A stretch of DNA of 40,072 bases from Bacteroidota bacterium (GTDB taxonomy: Bacteria > Bacteroidota > Bacteroidia > CAILMK01). Where the stretch lies: assembly GCA_013287095.1 (NCBI GenBank), contig JABDEJ010000002.1, forward strand, positions 1 to 40,072, given 5' to 3'. Position 1 is the first letter of the stretch, and every line of letters starts with the position of its first letter. The notes beneath the pieces are model-generated. The model saw only the letters and a program-made list of their open reading frames with translations. It was not told the origin of the DNA and did no database searches. The translations under genes and the position numbers were made by a program. Positions 8,185 to 15,642 of the stretch are shown here, piece by piece.

Positions 8185-9021
8185 ATGAGAAAAATTGTAG
8201 TTCCTGTAGATTTTTCACCCAGTTCTGTGAAAGCTGTGGAAGATGCAATAACCATTGCAAAAAAAGTCGCAGGTGAGATTGGTATAATCCATGTAAACAG
8301 AGTTAATTCTTTTGCTTCCATGTTTGGGTCACATAAAACCGCTGAAAATGTAGGTGATGTCGAAAAAGGCATGGAAAAATTGGTAAAAGGCATCGATTTT
8401 GAGGGTATAGATTATACCACTACTTTAAGGACCGGTTCTCTTAGCAAAGAAATTGCTTCTTATGCTGAAGAAACCACGGCTTTTCTGATTGTAATAGGTG
8501 TAGAGCCTGCTGATAAAAACAGTAGTTGGCTTAGCGCAGAGGCATACAAAATCATTTCGATAGCGCCAAGTCCGGTTATAACCATCCCATTTTCTGATAA
8601 ACCATTCGATTTAAAGAAAATTATTCTTCCGATAGACACCTCCATTACCACACGCCATAAAGCGCCTTTTACGGCTGAACTGGCAACCGCTTTCAGGGGT
8701 GTTGTATATGTTTTAGGGACTTGTATTGACGAATCTCCTGAATTTGTCAGCAAACTTGAAGGCTATTGTTACCAGGTCCGTAAATTTTTAAACCAGGCAA
8801 ATGTGCCTAATGAGTTCGAGTTTCTGGTTGGCAATAACGCCGTGAAGATGACCGTTGATTATGCGAAAACAATTAATGCCGACATGATAGCAGTGCTTAC
8901 TGAACATGAGCCTGGCACGATAAACTTTAAAGGATCGGTAGCGCAACAAATGATTCAATCTTCTACGATTCCCATTTTGTCTATACACAAATCATTTGAT
9001 GTTCAGCAGTTTGAATACTGA
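8185..9021 (+). CDS. Tandem universal stress protein (two UspA domains)
   Basis: The 278-residue protein holds two UspA folds: residues 1-136 beginning MRKIVVPVDFSPSSVKAVE, and 144-272 beginning KKIILPIDTS and ending SSTIPILSIH. Single-protein tandem Usps are common in Bacteroidota. The ATP-binding loop G-x2-G-x9-G(S/T) is not intact in either half: the first has GVEPADKNSSWLSAEA and the second TEHEPGTINFKGSVAQQ. It may therefore belong to the non-ATP-binding type. Its last 23 bases overlap the next lipoprotein gene, which suggests translational coupling. A poor TTTATTTG element at 8127-8134 could be part of its promoter. Confidence 0.9.
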   Translation: MRKIVVPVDFSPSSVKAVEDAITIAKKVAGEIGIIHVNRVNSFASMFGSHKTAENVGDVEKGMEKLVKGIDFEGIDYTTTLRTGSLSKEIASYAEETTAFLIVIGVEPADKNSSWLSAEAYKIISIAPSPVITIPFSDKPFDLKKIILPIDTSITTRHKAPFTAELATAFRGVVYVLGTCIDESPEFVSKLEGYCYQVRKFLNQANVPNEFEFLVGNNAVKMTVDYAKTINADMIAVLTEHEPGTINFKGSVAQQMIQSSTIPILSIHKSFDVQQFEY

Positions 9022-9523
9022 TGCTTTGTTTCCAACGAAAAAACTCTTTTTACTATTAATAGCAGTTTCGCTTTTGTCGGGTTGTAGCAACGGCGCAGAC
9101 GATCTGGCCGAACTATCTGGAATGGTTTTCAACGCACTGAAAACTCAGAACCAGGCTTTACTTGCCAAATGTGAGCCGTCAGTACCTGACATGGAAAAAG
9201 CGATCGAGATGAACCTTGAAGATTCTACCCGGACCCAGGCAGCCAGGCATGATGCAGCTATCAATAAAACAGGATCATTGCAACTCACTCTTGACCAGGC
9301 CTTTTCAAATGCTTTCGCGGGTGCCAAACAAAGGAATATTGATTGGAAAACTGCCCAATTGAAAGATTTTCATTACACGATACATGAGCATGTGGAAGAT
9401 TATAAAGATGCAGATGTACATCTTATCATCGCCTGTGGCAAAATACAAAGTCCTTTAAGTTTCAGGGCTTATTTATTCGGCAATAGATGGTATCTGATCG
9501 AAAACCTGGCCTGGGAGAATTAA
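8999..9523 (+). CDS. Lipoprotein of unknown function, overlapping the Usp gene
   Basis: The ATG at 8999 gives 174 residues with a signal peptide and lipobox LLSGC at C29, so the product is predicted to be lipid-anchored in the envelope. After a helical N-terminal part it ends in a beta-like section with GNRWYLIENLAW. This ending, the size and the order of segments resemble the lipoprotein at 12353-12862 (NGKWYLLDDIYF), so the two may be distant paralogues of an NTF2-like or DUF4878-like fold; this is inference. It overlaps the end of the Usp gene by 23 bases. A later TTG start, closer to the signal peptide, is also possible. Confidence 0.75.
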   Translation: MFSSLNTDALFPTKKLFLLLIAVSLLSGCSNGADDLAELSGMVFNALKTQNQALLAKCEPSVPDMEKAIEMNLEDSTRTQAARHDAAINKTGSLQLTLDQAFSNAFAGAKQRNIDWKTAQLKDFHYTIHEHVEDYKDADVHLIIACGKIQSPLSFRAYLFGNRWYLIENLAWEN

Positions 9524-9574
9524 TAAAATTAGGAATTAAGAATGAAGGGTACGCCTTGATGAAAGTTCAACAAA

Positions 9575-10159
9575 ATGATAATAAATGAGATACCGGAACT
9601 TCCTCTCCTCAAAGAGAAGGCGGGTGTGAGGCCAATAACCATTATTTCGGGGACCAACAGGGAAGGGTCGTACTCGAGGATCGTTTCTGAAATCTATGGA
9701 GAGATATTTGAACGAAAAGGACAACCTTCCCAGATCATTGACCTAAAAGACCTTCCGGCTGATTTTATTTTTAGCGCCTCTTTTGAAAACAGCGGTGAGC
9801 ATCCTGTTTTTAACGAAATCCAGGAAAAAATAAACGCGTCTTCTAAGTTTGTATTTGTAGTTCCGGAATACAACGGTTCATTTCCCGGAGTTTTAAAAGC
9901 TTTCCTGGATGGGCTTGAATATCCGGGATCATTCAAAAGCAAAACAGCCGCCCTGGTTGGCCTGGCGTCTGGACACATGGGGGGTGCGTTGGCATTAAGT
10001 CATTTAACAGACGTACTTCATTATATGGGTGTAATGGTATTGCCTATTAAACCCCGACTCCCGAGGATCAGCAAGATTCTCGTTAACCGAAAATTTGCTG
10101 ACGGCATATATACGGACCTGCTAGAAGAACAAGTTGAAATGCTGATCTCGCAAAGTTGA
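9575..10159 (+). CDS. NADPH-dependent FMN reductase family oxidoreductase
   Basis: The 194-residue flavodoxin-like protein has the FMN phosphate loop GTNREGSYSR (residues about 26-35) and the second flavin loop PEYNGSFPGVLKAFLDGLEYP, diagnostic for the NADPH-dependent FMN reductase (ChrR/YieF/ArsH-like) family. It presumably uses NAD(P)H to reduce flavin, quinones or other acceptors. The first 20 residues are not part of the fold: codons 10-19 lie in a degenerate copy of an intergenic repeat (9602-9631), and the stop codon lies in a different repeat (10153-10183). A start nearer to PITIISGTNR, for example GTG, is possible. It follows the lipoprotein by 51 bases. Confidence 0.9.
   Translation: MIINEIPELPLLKEKAGVRPITIISGTNREGSYSRIVSEIYGEIFERKGQPSQIIDLKDLPADFIFSASFENSGEHPVFNEIQEKINASSKFVFVVPEYNGSFPGVLKAFLDGLEYPGSFKSKTAALVGLASGHMGGALALSHLTDVLHYMGVMVLPIKPRLPRISKILVNRKFADGIYTDLLEEQVEMLISQS
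9602..9631 (+). repeat. Translated degenerate CTCTCCTcaaGGAGAG-type repeat in the flavin reductase N-terminus
   Basis: CCTCTCCTCAAAGAGAAGG followed by CGGGTGTGAGG resembles the right two thirds of the palindrome at 20375-20423 (CCTCTCCTCAAGGAGAGG then GGGGTGAGG). It is translated as LPLLKEKAGVR, nearly the same as the PPLLKERDGVR reading of the other copy. Confidence 0.65.
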
Positions 10160-10183
10160 CAACTTCCCAAAAGTTGCCAACTT
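10153..10183. repeat. Paired palindrome AAGTTGnCAACTT, copy 2, supplies a stop codon
   Basis: AAGTTGACAACTT and AAGTTGCCAACTT are separated by 5 bases (cccaa). The TGA of the flavin reductase (10157-10159) is inside the first palindrome. Confidence 0.8.
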
Positions 10184-10218
10184 TAAAGTAGATCGGCGTA
10201 TAAAGATACGCTCAATTC

Positions 10219-11079
10219 TCAGAGCTGGACTGAGAAAGTTCCATTAGTTACGGTTACCTGGTCTGATGTGTTTGCCAGGTTGGTCCCGTTAAATGAAAAT
10301 GTCCCTGTCATTGTAGTGCTTGTTTTAGTTTGAATAACAATCGAGCCTGATTGCGCCTGGTAGTACGTACTGCTATTCGCATTATACTGAGCAGTATAAG
10401 TCCCAAATGGTACAAAAGTATAGGTGCCTGTTGTAATATTATCGGGCATGTTTAATCCAATGGATGTACCGTCGTTTTTTGACGCCGTAATCGCGTAGTT
10501 GCCACTTACATCAAAAAGATAAACACTGTTTGTAGTCCATGCGGTACCATTGATACTAGCCGAAAGAGTACTAGTGGTTGTAGGAAGCGAACCCGTATAA
10601 GGTACATTGGTGAATTTGCCATTTGTTATGGTACGCTTTGCCTGGTCAAGTGCCCGCTCAACTGTAAAATTATATGTTCCGGATATTGTTTTATTCTTGG
10701 TATCTATTGAAGTAATAATCACCTGGCCGGAAGTGCTTGAGTCAACATTTGATGTAAAAGCATCTGTATTTGCGCCACTGTCAGGTTTGTATCCCGCCGC
10801 ATTGTTTAAATTTGGCCCAAGTGCATAAGTACCCATTGCAGTTCCGGTAAGTGAAATTGTAATTGTCTGTCCGTCAGAAGACTGAATTCCAGACACATTG
10901 ATCATACCAAATTCGATTGATCCGTAGCCTTTTGCAGACCAGGCTTTGCCGCTAATATTAGCCGACATATTAGGAGTTGTATTATTGTTCCCTGGAGTTG
11001 TATTATTGGGTTTGGTACATGAAACCATTGCAGAGCAAGCAATTACAATAAAAATAAAGGTTTGGATTTTTTTAACCAT
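10219..11079 (-). CDS. Lipoprotein with two DUF6252-like domains
   Basis: From the ATG at 11079 the product is 286 residues. It has a short signal peptide and a lipobox ending AMVSC (C21), followed by an Asn/Thr/Pro-rich linker. Two homologous beta-rich domains follow, starting MSANISGKAWSA and LSASINGTAWTT. Each contains a Gly-Thr-Tyr turn (AMGTYALGP, ITTGTYTFVP) and ends with a GTY/GTF-F element (TISGTYNFTVE, TMTGTFSFNG) and ITNGKF / VTNGTF. This is the pattern of DUF6252, common in Bacteroidota lipoproteins of unknown role. A longer reading frame reaches a TTG at 11118, but that would bury the signal peptide. Confidence 0.8.
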   Translation of the reverse strand: MVKKIQTFIFIVIACSAMVSCTKPNNTTPGNNNTTPNMSANISGKAWSAKGYGSIEFGMINVSGIQSSDGQTITISLTGTAMGTYALGPNLNNAAGYKPDSGANTDAFTSNVDSSTSGQVIITSIDTKNKTISGTYNFTVERALDQAKRTITNGKFTNVPYTGSLPTTTSTLSASINGTAWTTNSVYLFDVSGNYAITASKNDGTSIGLNMPDNITTGTYTFVPFGTYTAQYNANSSTYYQAQSGSIVIQTKTSTTMTGTFSFNGTNLANTSDQVTVTNGTFSVQL

Positions 11080-11115
11080 TAGTAGTTTTTTTATGGGTAT
11101 TTGGAAAAAGTATTC

Positions 11116-11123
11116 CAAAAATA
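11116..11123 (-). promoter_or_regulatory. Candidate -7 element TATTTTTG for the DUF6252-like lipoprotein
   Basis: Reverse-strand TATTTTTG fits TAnnTTTG and lies 36 bases before the ATG at 11079. No matching TTTG was found at the expected -33 distance. Confidence 0.35.
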
Positions 11124-11228
11124 AGGAATAATGCTATCGGTGGATATTCGCAAATAATATTTTTTGGTTTTAAGACTTGTTCTATATCAGTCCGTCAAAA
11201 ACCAGTATAAATTGTTTGGAAATAAATG

Positions 11229-11783
11229 CTACTCTTTCCCCTTCACAAATATCTGGGTAAAATAATAATCGCCGTTAGGTGCAATAGCAACGCCCATGCC
11301 TGATAAATTGTAATCTCCTTCAATATTTTCCCTGTGGCCTTTGCTTTTCAGCCAGCCTTCGAGGGCAGCACCGGCCAGGTTGTTATAGTTCCCGGTGCAA
11401 TAGAAAACATTTTCAGCGCCACCTTGCATTTCTTTCATGGATTTAGAAATGATTTTTAGCCGTTCTTCTGCGCCATCATGTCCGAACCCCACCTTGCCTG
11501 AAGCCATATCGATGCTGTGTAGCCTTGCCTGTGCAGAGATATATTCTTTGTTGACGAGGGCTGGGAGGCCAATACTTTTCCTATGTTTGTTTACAAGGTC
11601 GAAGGCTTGTTTTTCAATTTGCTCAATACTTGCCGTATTGTCAGTTGGGATAGTTTGAACTACTTTTTCTGCGCGATTGTTTCCATCAGGAACAGGGGTT
11701 AAACTAAGTAAAAATGCCACAAATGGTATTGCCAGTGTGTGTTTTAAGGAACGCATCATTTCAGATTTGACTTTCATATTCAT
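11229..11783 (-). CDS. Secreted CAP-domain (SCP/PR1-like) protein
   Basis: The protein has an N-terminal signal peptide (MMRSLKHTLAIPFVAFLLSL, preceded by about eight residues) and a CAP domain over the last ~130 residues. Markers are the start helix FDLVNKHRKSIGLPAL, the histidine segment RLHSIDMASGKVGFGHDG, GAENVFY, WLKSKGHRENI and the final strand YYFTQIFVKGK. The two histidines and acidic residues of the CAP cavity are in the usual places. Bacterial CAP proteins (YkwD-like) are exported with varied, mostly unknown functions. I use the ATG at 11783; the ATG at the MMRS segment would give a tidier signal peptide. Confidence 0.9.
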   Translation of the reverse strand: MNMKVKSEMMRSLKHTLAIPFVAFLLSLTPVPDGNNRAEKVVQTIPTDNTASIEQIEKQAFDLVNKHRKSIGLPALVNKEYISAQARLHSIDMASGKVGFGHDGAEERLKIISKSMKEMQGGAENVFYCTGNYNNLAGAALEGWLKSKGHRENIEGDYNLSGMGVAIAPNGDYYFTQIFVKGKE

Positions 11784-11825
11784 ATTTAACAAAGGATTTG
11801 CAAAAACCGTGCTTGTTCAGAATTT

Positions 11826-11930
11826 AACCGCAAAGGACGCCATGGTATCGCAAAGGGCGCAAAGTTTATGTGTGGTTATTTTGGCCTCTGCGTTCTCTGC
11901 ACCACCTTTGCGTTCTTTGCTGTTTGCCCT
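11826..11930. repeat. GCAAAG-type intergenic inverted repeat
   Basis: The left part reads ACCGCAAAGGACGCC and GCAAAGGGCGCAAAG; the right part reads CTCTGCGTTCTCTGC and CCTTTGCGTTCTTTGC, roughly the reverse complement. Such GCAAAGnCGCAAAG palindromes are widespread between bacterial genes. It lies between the divergent CAP gene and the 12016 gene. Confidence 0.65.
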
Positions 11931-12015
11931 TTCCAGGGCAGATCAAATATTTTTTCCCATTAACAAACGCTTTCTCGATTTTTATACGACTTTTGTGCAA
12001 ACTTTTTAAAGGACT

Positions 12016-12351
12016 ATGGATTACAAATTCACGTTGAAGAAATACTTTATGATGGTATTCTTCTTTGTTATATGCCCTATTGTAGGCTGGATCATATATG
12101 CACACAGGACAAACGCACCTGCAAACATGTTCCTTGACGAACAAAAGGGCGATTTTATCTCTAACAATGTTACCATTCCAGATAACAAACTGGATTTCTC
12201 AACGCCTTTTTATCAAAACGATGCCGCACTGGCTCTTGAAAAGGAAAAAGGCCGCCCAACCGCGAGTGACGCTGAAGACAAGTATTTCGATGGTCAGCCT
12301 AAAGAAGCAAAAGAGGGAACTGCCGGTGAATCCAAAAAAGAAAATAAATAA
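12016..12351 (+). CDS. Small single-span membrane protein, unknown function
   Basis: The 111-residue product has one membrane helix (about residues 12-28, MMVFFFVICPIVGWIIY) preceded by basic residues, then a charged soluble tail ending in a Lys/Glu-rich stretch (PKEAKEGTAGESKKENK). No family is recognised. Its stop codon is one base before the ATG of the next lipoprotein gene, so the two are tightly coupled and probably act together in the envelope. Confidence 0.75.
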   Translation: MDYKFTLKKYFMMVFFFVICPIVGWIIYAHRTNAPANMFLDEQKGDFISNNVTIPDNKLDFSTPFYQNDAALALEKEKGRPTASDAEDKYFDGQPKEAKEGTAGESKKENK

Positions 12352-12352
12352 G

Positions 12353-12862
12353 ATGAAGATAAAGTATTTATTATCAATAGGTTTTATGGCGATCGTACTG
12401 TCTTCCTGTGGAGGGCGCTATAATAATGCAGAAGAACTTACCGTGCCCATTTTGCAAGCTATTAAGGCGGATAATGCCGAGAAACTGGTAAAATTGCTTC
12501 CGCCAAAAGATAAGATCAACCCTGTTTTTGCAGCAAACAAAGGAACTGTAGGTTGGTGCTATTACAATAAATACACCAAGGATTACCGAGAGATGCAGCT
12601 TCGTGCAAGGTTACGTACCAATCTGGATATTATCAAAACCATTAGCGCTGATAACAAACTTGACTGGGACAACGTAGAGTTCAGCACTCCTCAAAAGGAT
12701 GATGTTACAGATAGCATTTCCTCCTATTCTATTATTAGCACGCATCTCAAATTCCCAACAGGCGGAACTTATGATTTAAAGTTTCATGCTGCCAACGAAA
12801 ATGGCAAATGGTACCTGCTGGATGATATCTATTTCAGTACGGCACAGGAAGCCAGCAAATAA
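12353..12862 (+). CDS. Lipoprotein of unknown function
   Basis: Starting at the ATG at 12353 (one base after the previous stop), the 169-residue protein has a signal peptide with lipobox VLSSC (C18). The mature part starts with an acidic helix (EELTVPILQAIKADNAEKL) and ends with a beta sheet containing GTYDLKFHAANENGKWYLLDDIYF. This Trp-Tyr-Leu ending is typical of NTF2-like secreted proteins and resembles the lipoprotein at 8999-9523. A longer reading frame begins upstream inside the preceding gene but is out of frame with it and lacks a signal peptide, so I reject that start. Confidence 0.8.
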   Translation: MKIKYLLSIGFMAIVLSSCGGRYNNAEELTVPILQAIKADNAEKLVKLLPPKDKINPVFAANKGTVGWCYYNKYTKDYREMQLRARLRTNLDIIKTISADNKLDWDNVEFSTPQKDDVTDSISSYSIISTHLKFPTGGTYDLKFHAANENGKWYLLDDIYFSTAQEASK

Positions 12863-12870
12863 CCTGAAGT

Positions 12871-13791
12871 TTGTATTTCATACCCGGCAATAAAAGCGGG
12901 AAGGGAAATACATCTTCTCAAAGAAAAAATAAAAACAAAAAACGGCTATTCCTTTATTGGATAGCCGTTTTTATTTTGGGCACCATTGTGTTAATCAGGG
13001 TGTTCCGGCCATTTGTCCATCCTTATTTTAATTTTCTAAAACCTTCTCATACCAAAACCCATTTGCCACCAATCGATCAGGGCCTCCTAAAAAATTCAGA
13101 TTTTGGGTTACCGATGATCAAACCAGCCGATGAGATCGTAAGACACTATGCTTATACACTTAGTTTTAGTGATAAGGATAAGGAGCCATTTTGGGTAGCT
13201 TATACTTTTAAAAGAAGTTACCTGAATGGTATGGAGAAACGCTCTAGCCATTTTGAACCTGATCCTGACGTGCCGACAGGTTCTGCCAATCCGGAGGACT
13301 ATCGACATAGTGGCTATGATAAAGGCCACATGGCCCCTGCTGCGGATATGAAATGGGACGAAACAGCTATGAAAGAATCATTCTATTTATCAAATGTTTG
13401 TCCCCAGGACCATAGATGCAACGATGGCATCTGGGCCGATCTTGAAAAAGCTGTAAGATACTGGACAAAAGACGATTCAATTGAATATATCGTTACCGGA
13501 CCGGTATTGCCAGCTCAGGGAAGTCCAAAGATAGGGGAGGACCATGTTACAGTTCCGGCCTATTTTTACAAAGTTATATTTTCGCCATTTCCGTATCCAA
13601 AAGCTATTGGTTTTATCGTCCCAAACAAACCCGGAACCGAATCATTCTGGCATTATGCCTGCCCGATAAGTAAGGTTGAGAAAGTGACTGGAATTGATTT
13701 TTTCCCTGATCTCCCTACCAATATGGCGGGTCAGATAAAAAATGAATACGACATGAGTGATTGGAAGTCAACCGAATCATTCTATCAGTAA
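12871..13791 (+). CDS. DNA/RNA non-specific endonuclease (NUC1/EndoG family), membrane-anchored
   Basis: This is a Mg-dependent beta-beta-alpha-metal nuclease. The signature is YDKGHMAPAADM (family DRGHxxPAAD), with the general-base His in KGHMAP; the metal-binding Asn is probably in SNVCPQ. IVTGPVLP and VPAYFYKVIF are further family segments. An N-terminal hydrophobic helix (about residues 28-45) would anchor it with the nuclease domain outside the cytoplasm. There is no ATG upstream of the domain; the TTG at 12871 is the most 5' start. A perfect terminator-like hairpin (12938-12976) lies within the anchor codons, so a GTG start at 12988, giving about 267 residues without most of the anchor, is a real alternative. 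Confidence 0.88.
   Translation: MYFIPGNKSGKGNTSSQRKNKNKKRLFLYWIAVFILGTIVLIRVFRPFVHPYFNFLKPSHTKTHLPPIDQGLLKNSDFGLPMIKPADEIVRHYAYTLSFSDKDKEPFWVAYTFKRSYLNGMEKRSSHFEPDPDVPTGSANPEDYRHSGYDKGHMAPAADMKWDETAMKESFYLSNVCPQDHRCNDGIWADLEKAVRYWTKDDSIEYIVTGPVLPAQGSPKIGEDHVTVPAYFYKVIFSPFPYPKAIGFIVPNKPGTESFWHYACPISKVEKVTGIDFFPDLPTNMAGQIKNEYDMSDWKSTESFYQ
12938..12976 (+). terminator. Terminator-like hairpin inside the 5' part of the nuclease gene
   Basis: A perfect 12-bp stem, aaaaacggctat / atagccgttttt, encloses an 11-base loop and is followed by attttgg. It begins 75 bases after the lipoprotein stop and would end that transcript, yet it also encodes the nuclease anchor helix. Confidence 0.7.
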
Positions 13792-13832
13792 CTCAAGAGC
13801 TTTTATCCGTTCAAAATGACGAAATTTGAGAC

Positions 13833-13955
13833 ATGAAATTGAAAAAACGGCTTAAATCCTGGGCACCTTATATCATACACGATGGGCTTATGTATATAAT
13901 TATGTTCCTGGTGATTGGTATAGGGGTTATTATAATGGTCGTATTCAAATTATAA
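13833..13955 (+). CDS. 40-residue single-helix membrane peptide
   Basis: An ATG at 13833 opens a 40-codon frame ending at TAA 13953-13955. The product has a basic start (MKLKKRLKSW) and one long hydrophobic stretch rich in Ile, Val and Met (about residues 20-38). The layout fits a small inner-membrane peptide. It fills the gap between the nuclease and cytochrome c genes on the nuclease strand. Without comparative data this remains a probable gene. Confidence 0.5.
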   Translation: MKLKKRLKSWAPYIIHDGLMYIIMFLVIGIGVIIMVVFKL

Positions 13956-13992
13956 CATAGCTTATATTGGCATTGAGTTGCATTCTCTCCGC

Positions 13993-14430
13993 TCATTTCC
14001 TGCAACCTTCTATGTCCATTCTTGCCTCTTTATAACTTACAGTCCCCTTTTTATTTCCCCATTTGCTGCGGATGTATGTTAGTATGGCTGACATCTGTAT
14101 TTCGTCCATTTTATTATGAGGGGGCATTTCCCAGTTATATTTTTTGCCATTAACAATAGTTTCGCCCTTTAATCCATTAAAGATGATACAAGGCAGCTGT
14201 TGAATATGGGATTGAAGGTAGTCTGAATTTTCAAGCGGCGGATATAAGATTCCTAATCCTTCTCCATTGGCTTTATGACATTTTTGGCATTCGTCTTCGT
14301 ATATCGCTTTGCCTGAATCGAAACTCTGGCGGTATTCGATTTCTTTTTCAGAAAGAGTATTGCAACTGCTGATGAATAAGAAAAGCAAAGAGATTGAAAT
14401 AAAAGCTTTTAAACCTTTATTTTGCCTCAT
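13993..14430 (-). CDS. Membrane-anchored c-type cytochrome
   Basis: The 145-residue lipoprotein has a signal peptide with lipobox FISSC (C23), then a class I cytochrome c domain: haem-binding C48-QK-C51-H52 in ECQKCHKANGEGLG and the likely axial Met M102 in NWEMPPHNKM, followed by the C-terminal helix ILTYIRSKWGN. It is probably a periplasm-facing electron carrier. Its ATG lies inside the end of the SCO gene (14-base overlap), so it is the last gene of a three-gene operon. Similar lone cytochromes beside SCO proteins deliver electrons to, or help assemble, copper oxidases; no oxidase subunit is in the window. Confidence 0.92.
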   Translation of the reverse strand: MRQNKGLKAFISISLLFLFISSCNTLSEKEIEYRQSFDSGKAIYEDECQKCHKANGEGLGILYPPLENSDYLQSHIQQLPCIIFNGLKGETIVNGKKYNWEMPPHNKMDEIQMSAILTYIRSKWGNKKGTVSYKEARMDIEGCRK

Positions 14431-15124
14431 CTTTTACGTCTTCATTATATTCCTTAAACAATACAGGGATATCGTGCACCAGCCTGGCCACTTCTGCTGT
14501 ATCTGTGCCGTTATAAACACCTCTCACGCGCTTATCTTTATCTATGAGCATAAAGGCCCCACTGTGCAGATAGCCACCCGGAGCGGCGCTGTCTTTTTGA
14601 GCAGATGCCATAAATCCTTTTTGGGCCAGATCATCGACTTCGTCTTCATCGCCATTTACAAAATACCATTGCCTGGTATCTGCACCAAGTCTTGTAGCGT
14701 ATCTTTTTAGTCTTCCAACACTGTCATGTCTCGGGTCGATAGAAAAGGAAATTAATTTGAAATTATCCACGTTCCTGAAATGTTTCTGGACGGTAAGCAT
14801 ATTCGCTTCTGTAATAGGACAAATACTGGGACATGAGGTAAAGAAAAAATCGGCAACATAAACTTTCCCGGCCAGGTTTGCCTGGGTTATCGTATCTCCG
14901 TCCTGGTCAACAACTTTAAAATTTGGAATGATATGGTAAACCGTATCAATCTTTGCTTCACCTTTTACATGGTGCATATAAGTTCCCTGCCTTTCCCCGA
15001 AAAATGGAAGGCGCCCGGATTTTTTAGGCTGGTTATTACAACTGAAAGCAATGACTGCAAAACTACAAACAACAAAACCCGCGACTGCTTTTTTATTGAT
15101 CATTGATAATTCATTATTGAACAT
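14417..15124 (-). CDS. SCO1/SenC-family copper chaperone (thioredoxin-like lipoprotein)
   Basis: SCO proteins deliver copper to the CuA site of cytochrome c oxidase or act as redox sensors. Residues 88-110 contain the thioredoxin-like copper motif, with C98 and C102 in FTSCPSICPI. The distal copper-ligand His is H187 in GGYLHSGAFMLID. The N-terminus has a signal peptide with a lipobox-like IAFSC (C29). Total length is 235 residues from the ATG at 15124; the ATG at 15103 is an alternative that leaves a cleaner signal peptide. It lies between a coiled-coil lipoprotein gene (10-base gap) and the cytochrome c gene (14-base overlap). Confidence 0.94.
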   Translation of the reverse strand: MFNNELSMINKKAVAGFVVCSFAVIAFSCNNQPKKSGRLPFFGERQGTYMHHVKGEAKIDTVYHIIPNFKVVDQDGDTITQANLAGKVYVADFFFTSCPSICPITEANMLTVQKHFRNVDNFKLISFSIDPRHDSVGRLKRYATRLGADTRQWYFVNGDEDEVDDLAQKGFMASAQKDSAAPGGYLHSGAFMLIDKDKRVRGVYNGTDTAEVARLVHDIPVLFKEYNEDVKDEAK

Positions 15125-15134
15125 TGATTATAGA

Positions 15135-15599
15135 TCATTTCTTCATTTTTATAAAAGCGCTGGCATACTGCATGTTGTGTTGCATATTGGTATATACTGC
15201 CTGTATCTTGTTAAGCTGGTCGCCCAGGTAAGCAGTCGCTTTGTCTTCTGCGATTTTTTTGTCAGGTTCTGCGTAGCTGTTCATCCAGTCCATCATATCG
15301 TCATCTGATTTTTGGAGGCGGTGCAGGTTGGCATCAATGGAATCGTTATCAGGTTGGGTTATAGAGGGTCTGCCCGCTATCACCTTCAATTCTTTTTTCA
15401 GCGCCATCACAGAATCCAGGTCCTGCATGGTCTTTTCATGGAGTGCCATGATCTGGTCTTCCAGTTTGCCGACATTGCCACTCGAGGCAGATGTTTGAGA
15501 CTGGCTATTTGAGTCTGATGGATTCCGGTTACAGCTTACAAGACAGACAATTACCACAGCTGCGAAGATCATTGACCTATTCATAAATTCCTTTTTCAT
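15135..15599 (-). CDS. Small coiled-coil lipoprotein, first gene of the SCO operon
   Basis: From the ATG at 15599 the 154-residue product has a signal peptide with lipobox CLVSC (C23), a Ser/Asn/Gln-rich linker, and a long helical region with heptad character (KLEDQIMALHEKTMQDLDSV, and around MMDWMNSY to the end). Relatives in Bacteroidota are often labelled viral A-type inclusion protein, a name without functional meaning. The position ahead of SCO and cytochrome c suggests a part in respiratory-complex maturation or copper handling, as inference only. A longer reading frame to 15635 would hide the signal peptide. Confidence 0.8.
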   Translation of the reverse strand: MKKEFMNRSMIFAAVVIVCLVSCNRNPSDSNSQSQTSASSGNVGKLEDQIMALHEKTMQDLDSVMALKKELKVIAGRPSITQPDNDSIDANLHRLQKSDDDMMDWMNSYAEPDKKIAEDKATAYLGDQLNKIQAVYTNMQHNMQYASAFIKMKK

Positions 15600-15611
15600 T
15601 TTATTAAGGCT

Positions 15612-15619
15612 CAAAATTA
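15612..15619 (-). promoter_or_regulatory. Candidate -7 element TAATTTTG for the SCO operon
   Basis: Reverse-strand TAATTTTG fits TAnnTTTG and ends 12 bases before the ATG at 15599, giving a very short leader. No TTTG stands at the -33 position. Confidence 0.4.
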
Positions 15620-15642
15620 CGATAAAAATCACCATCTTCTCT

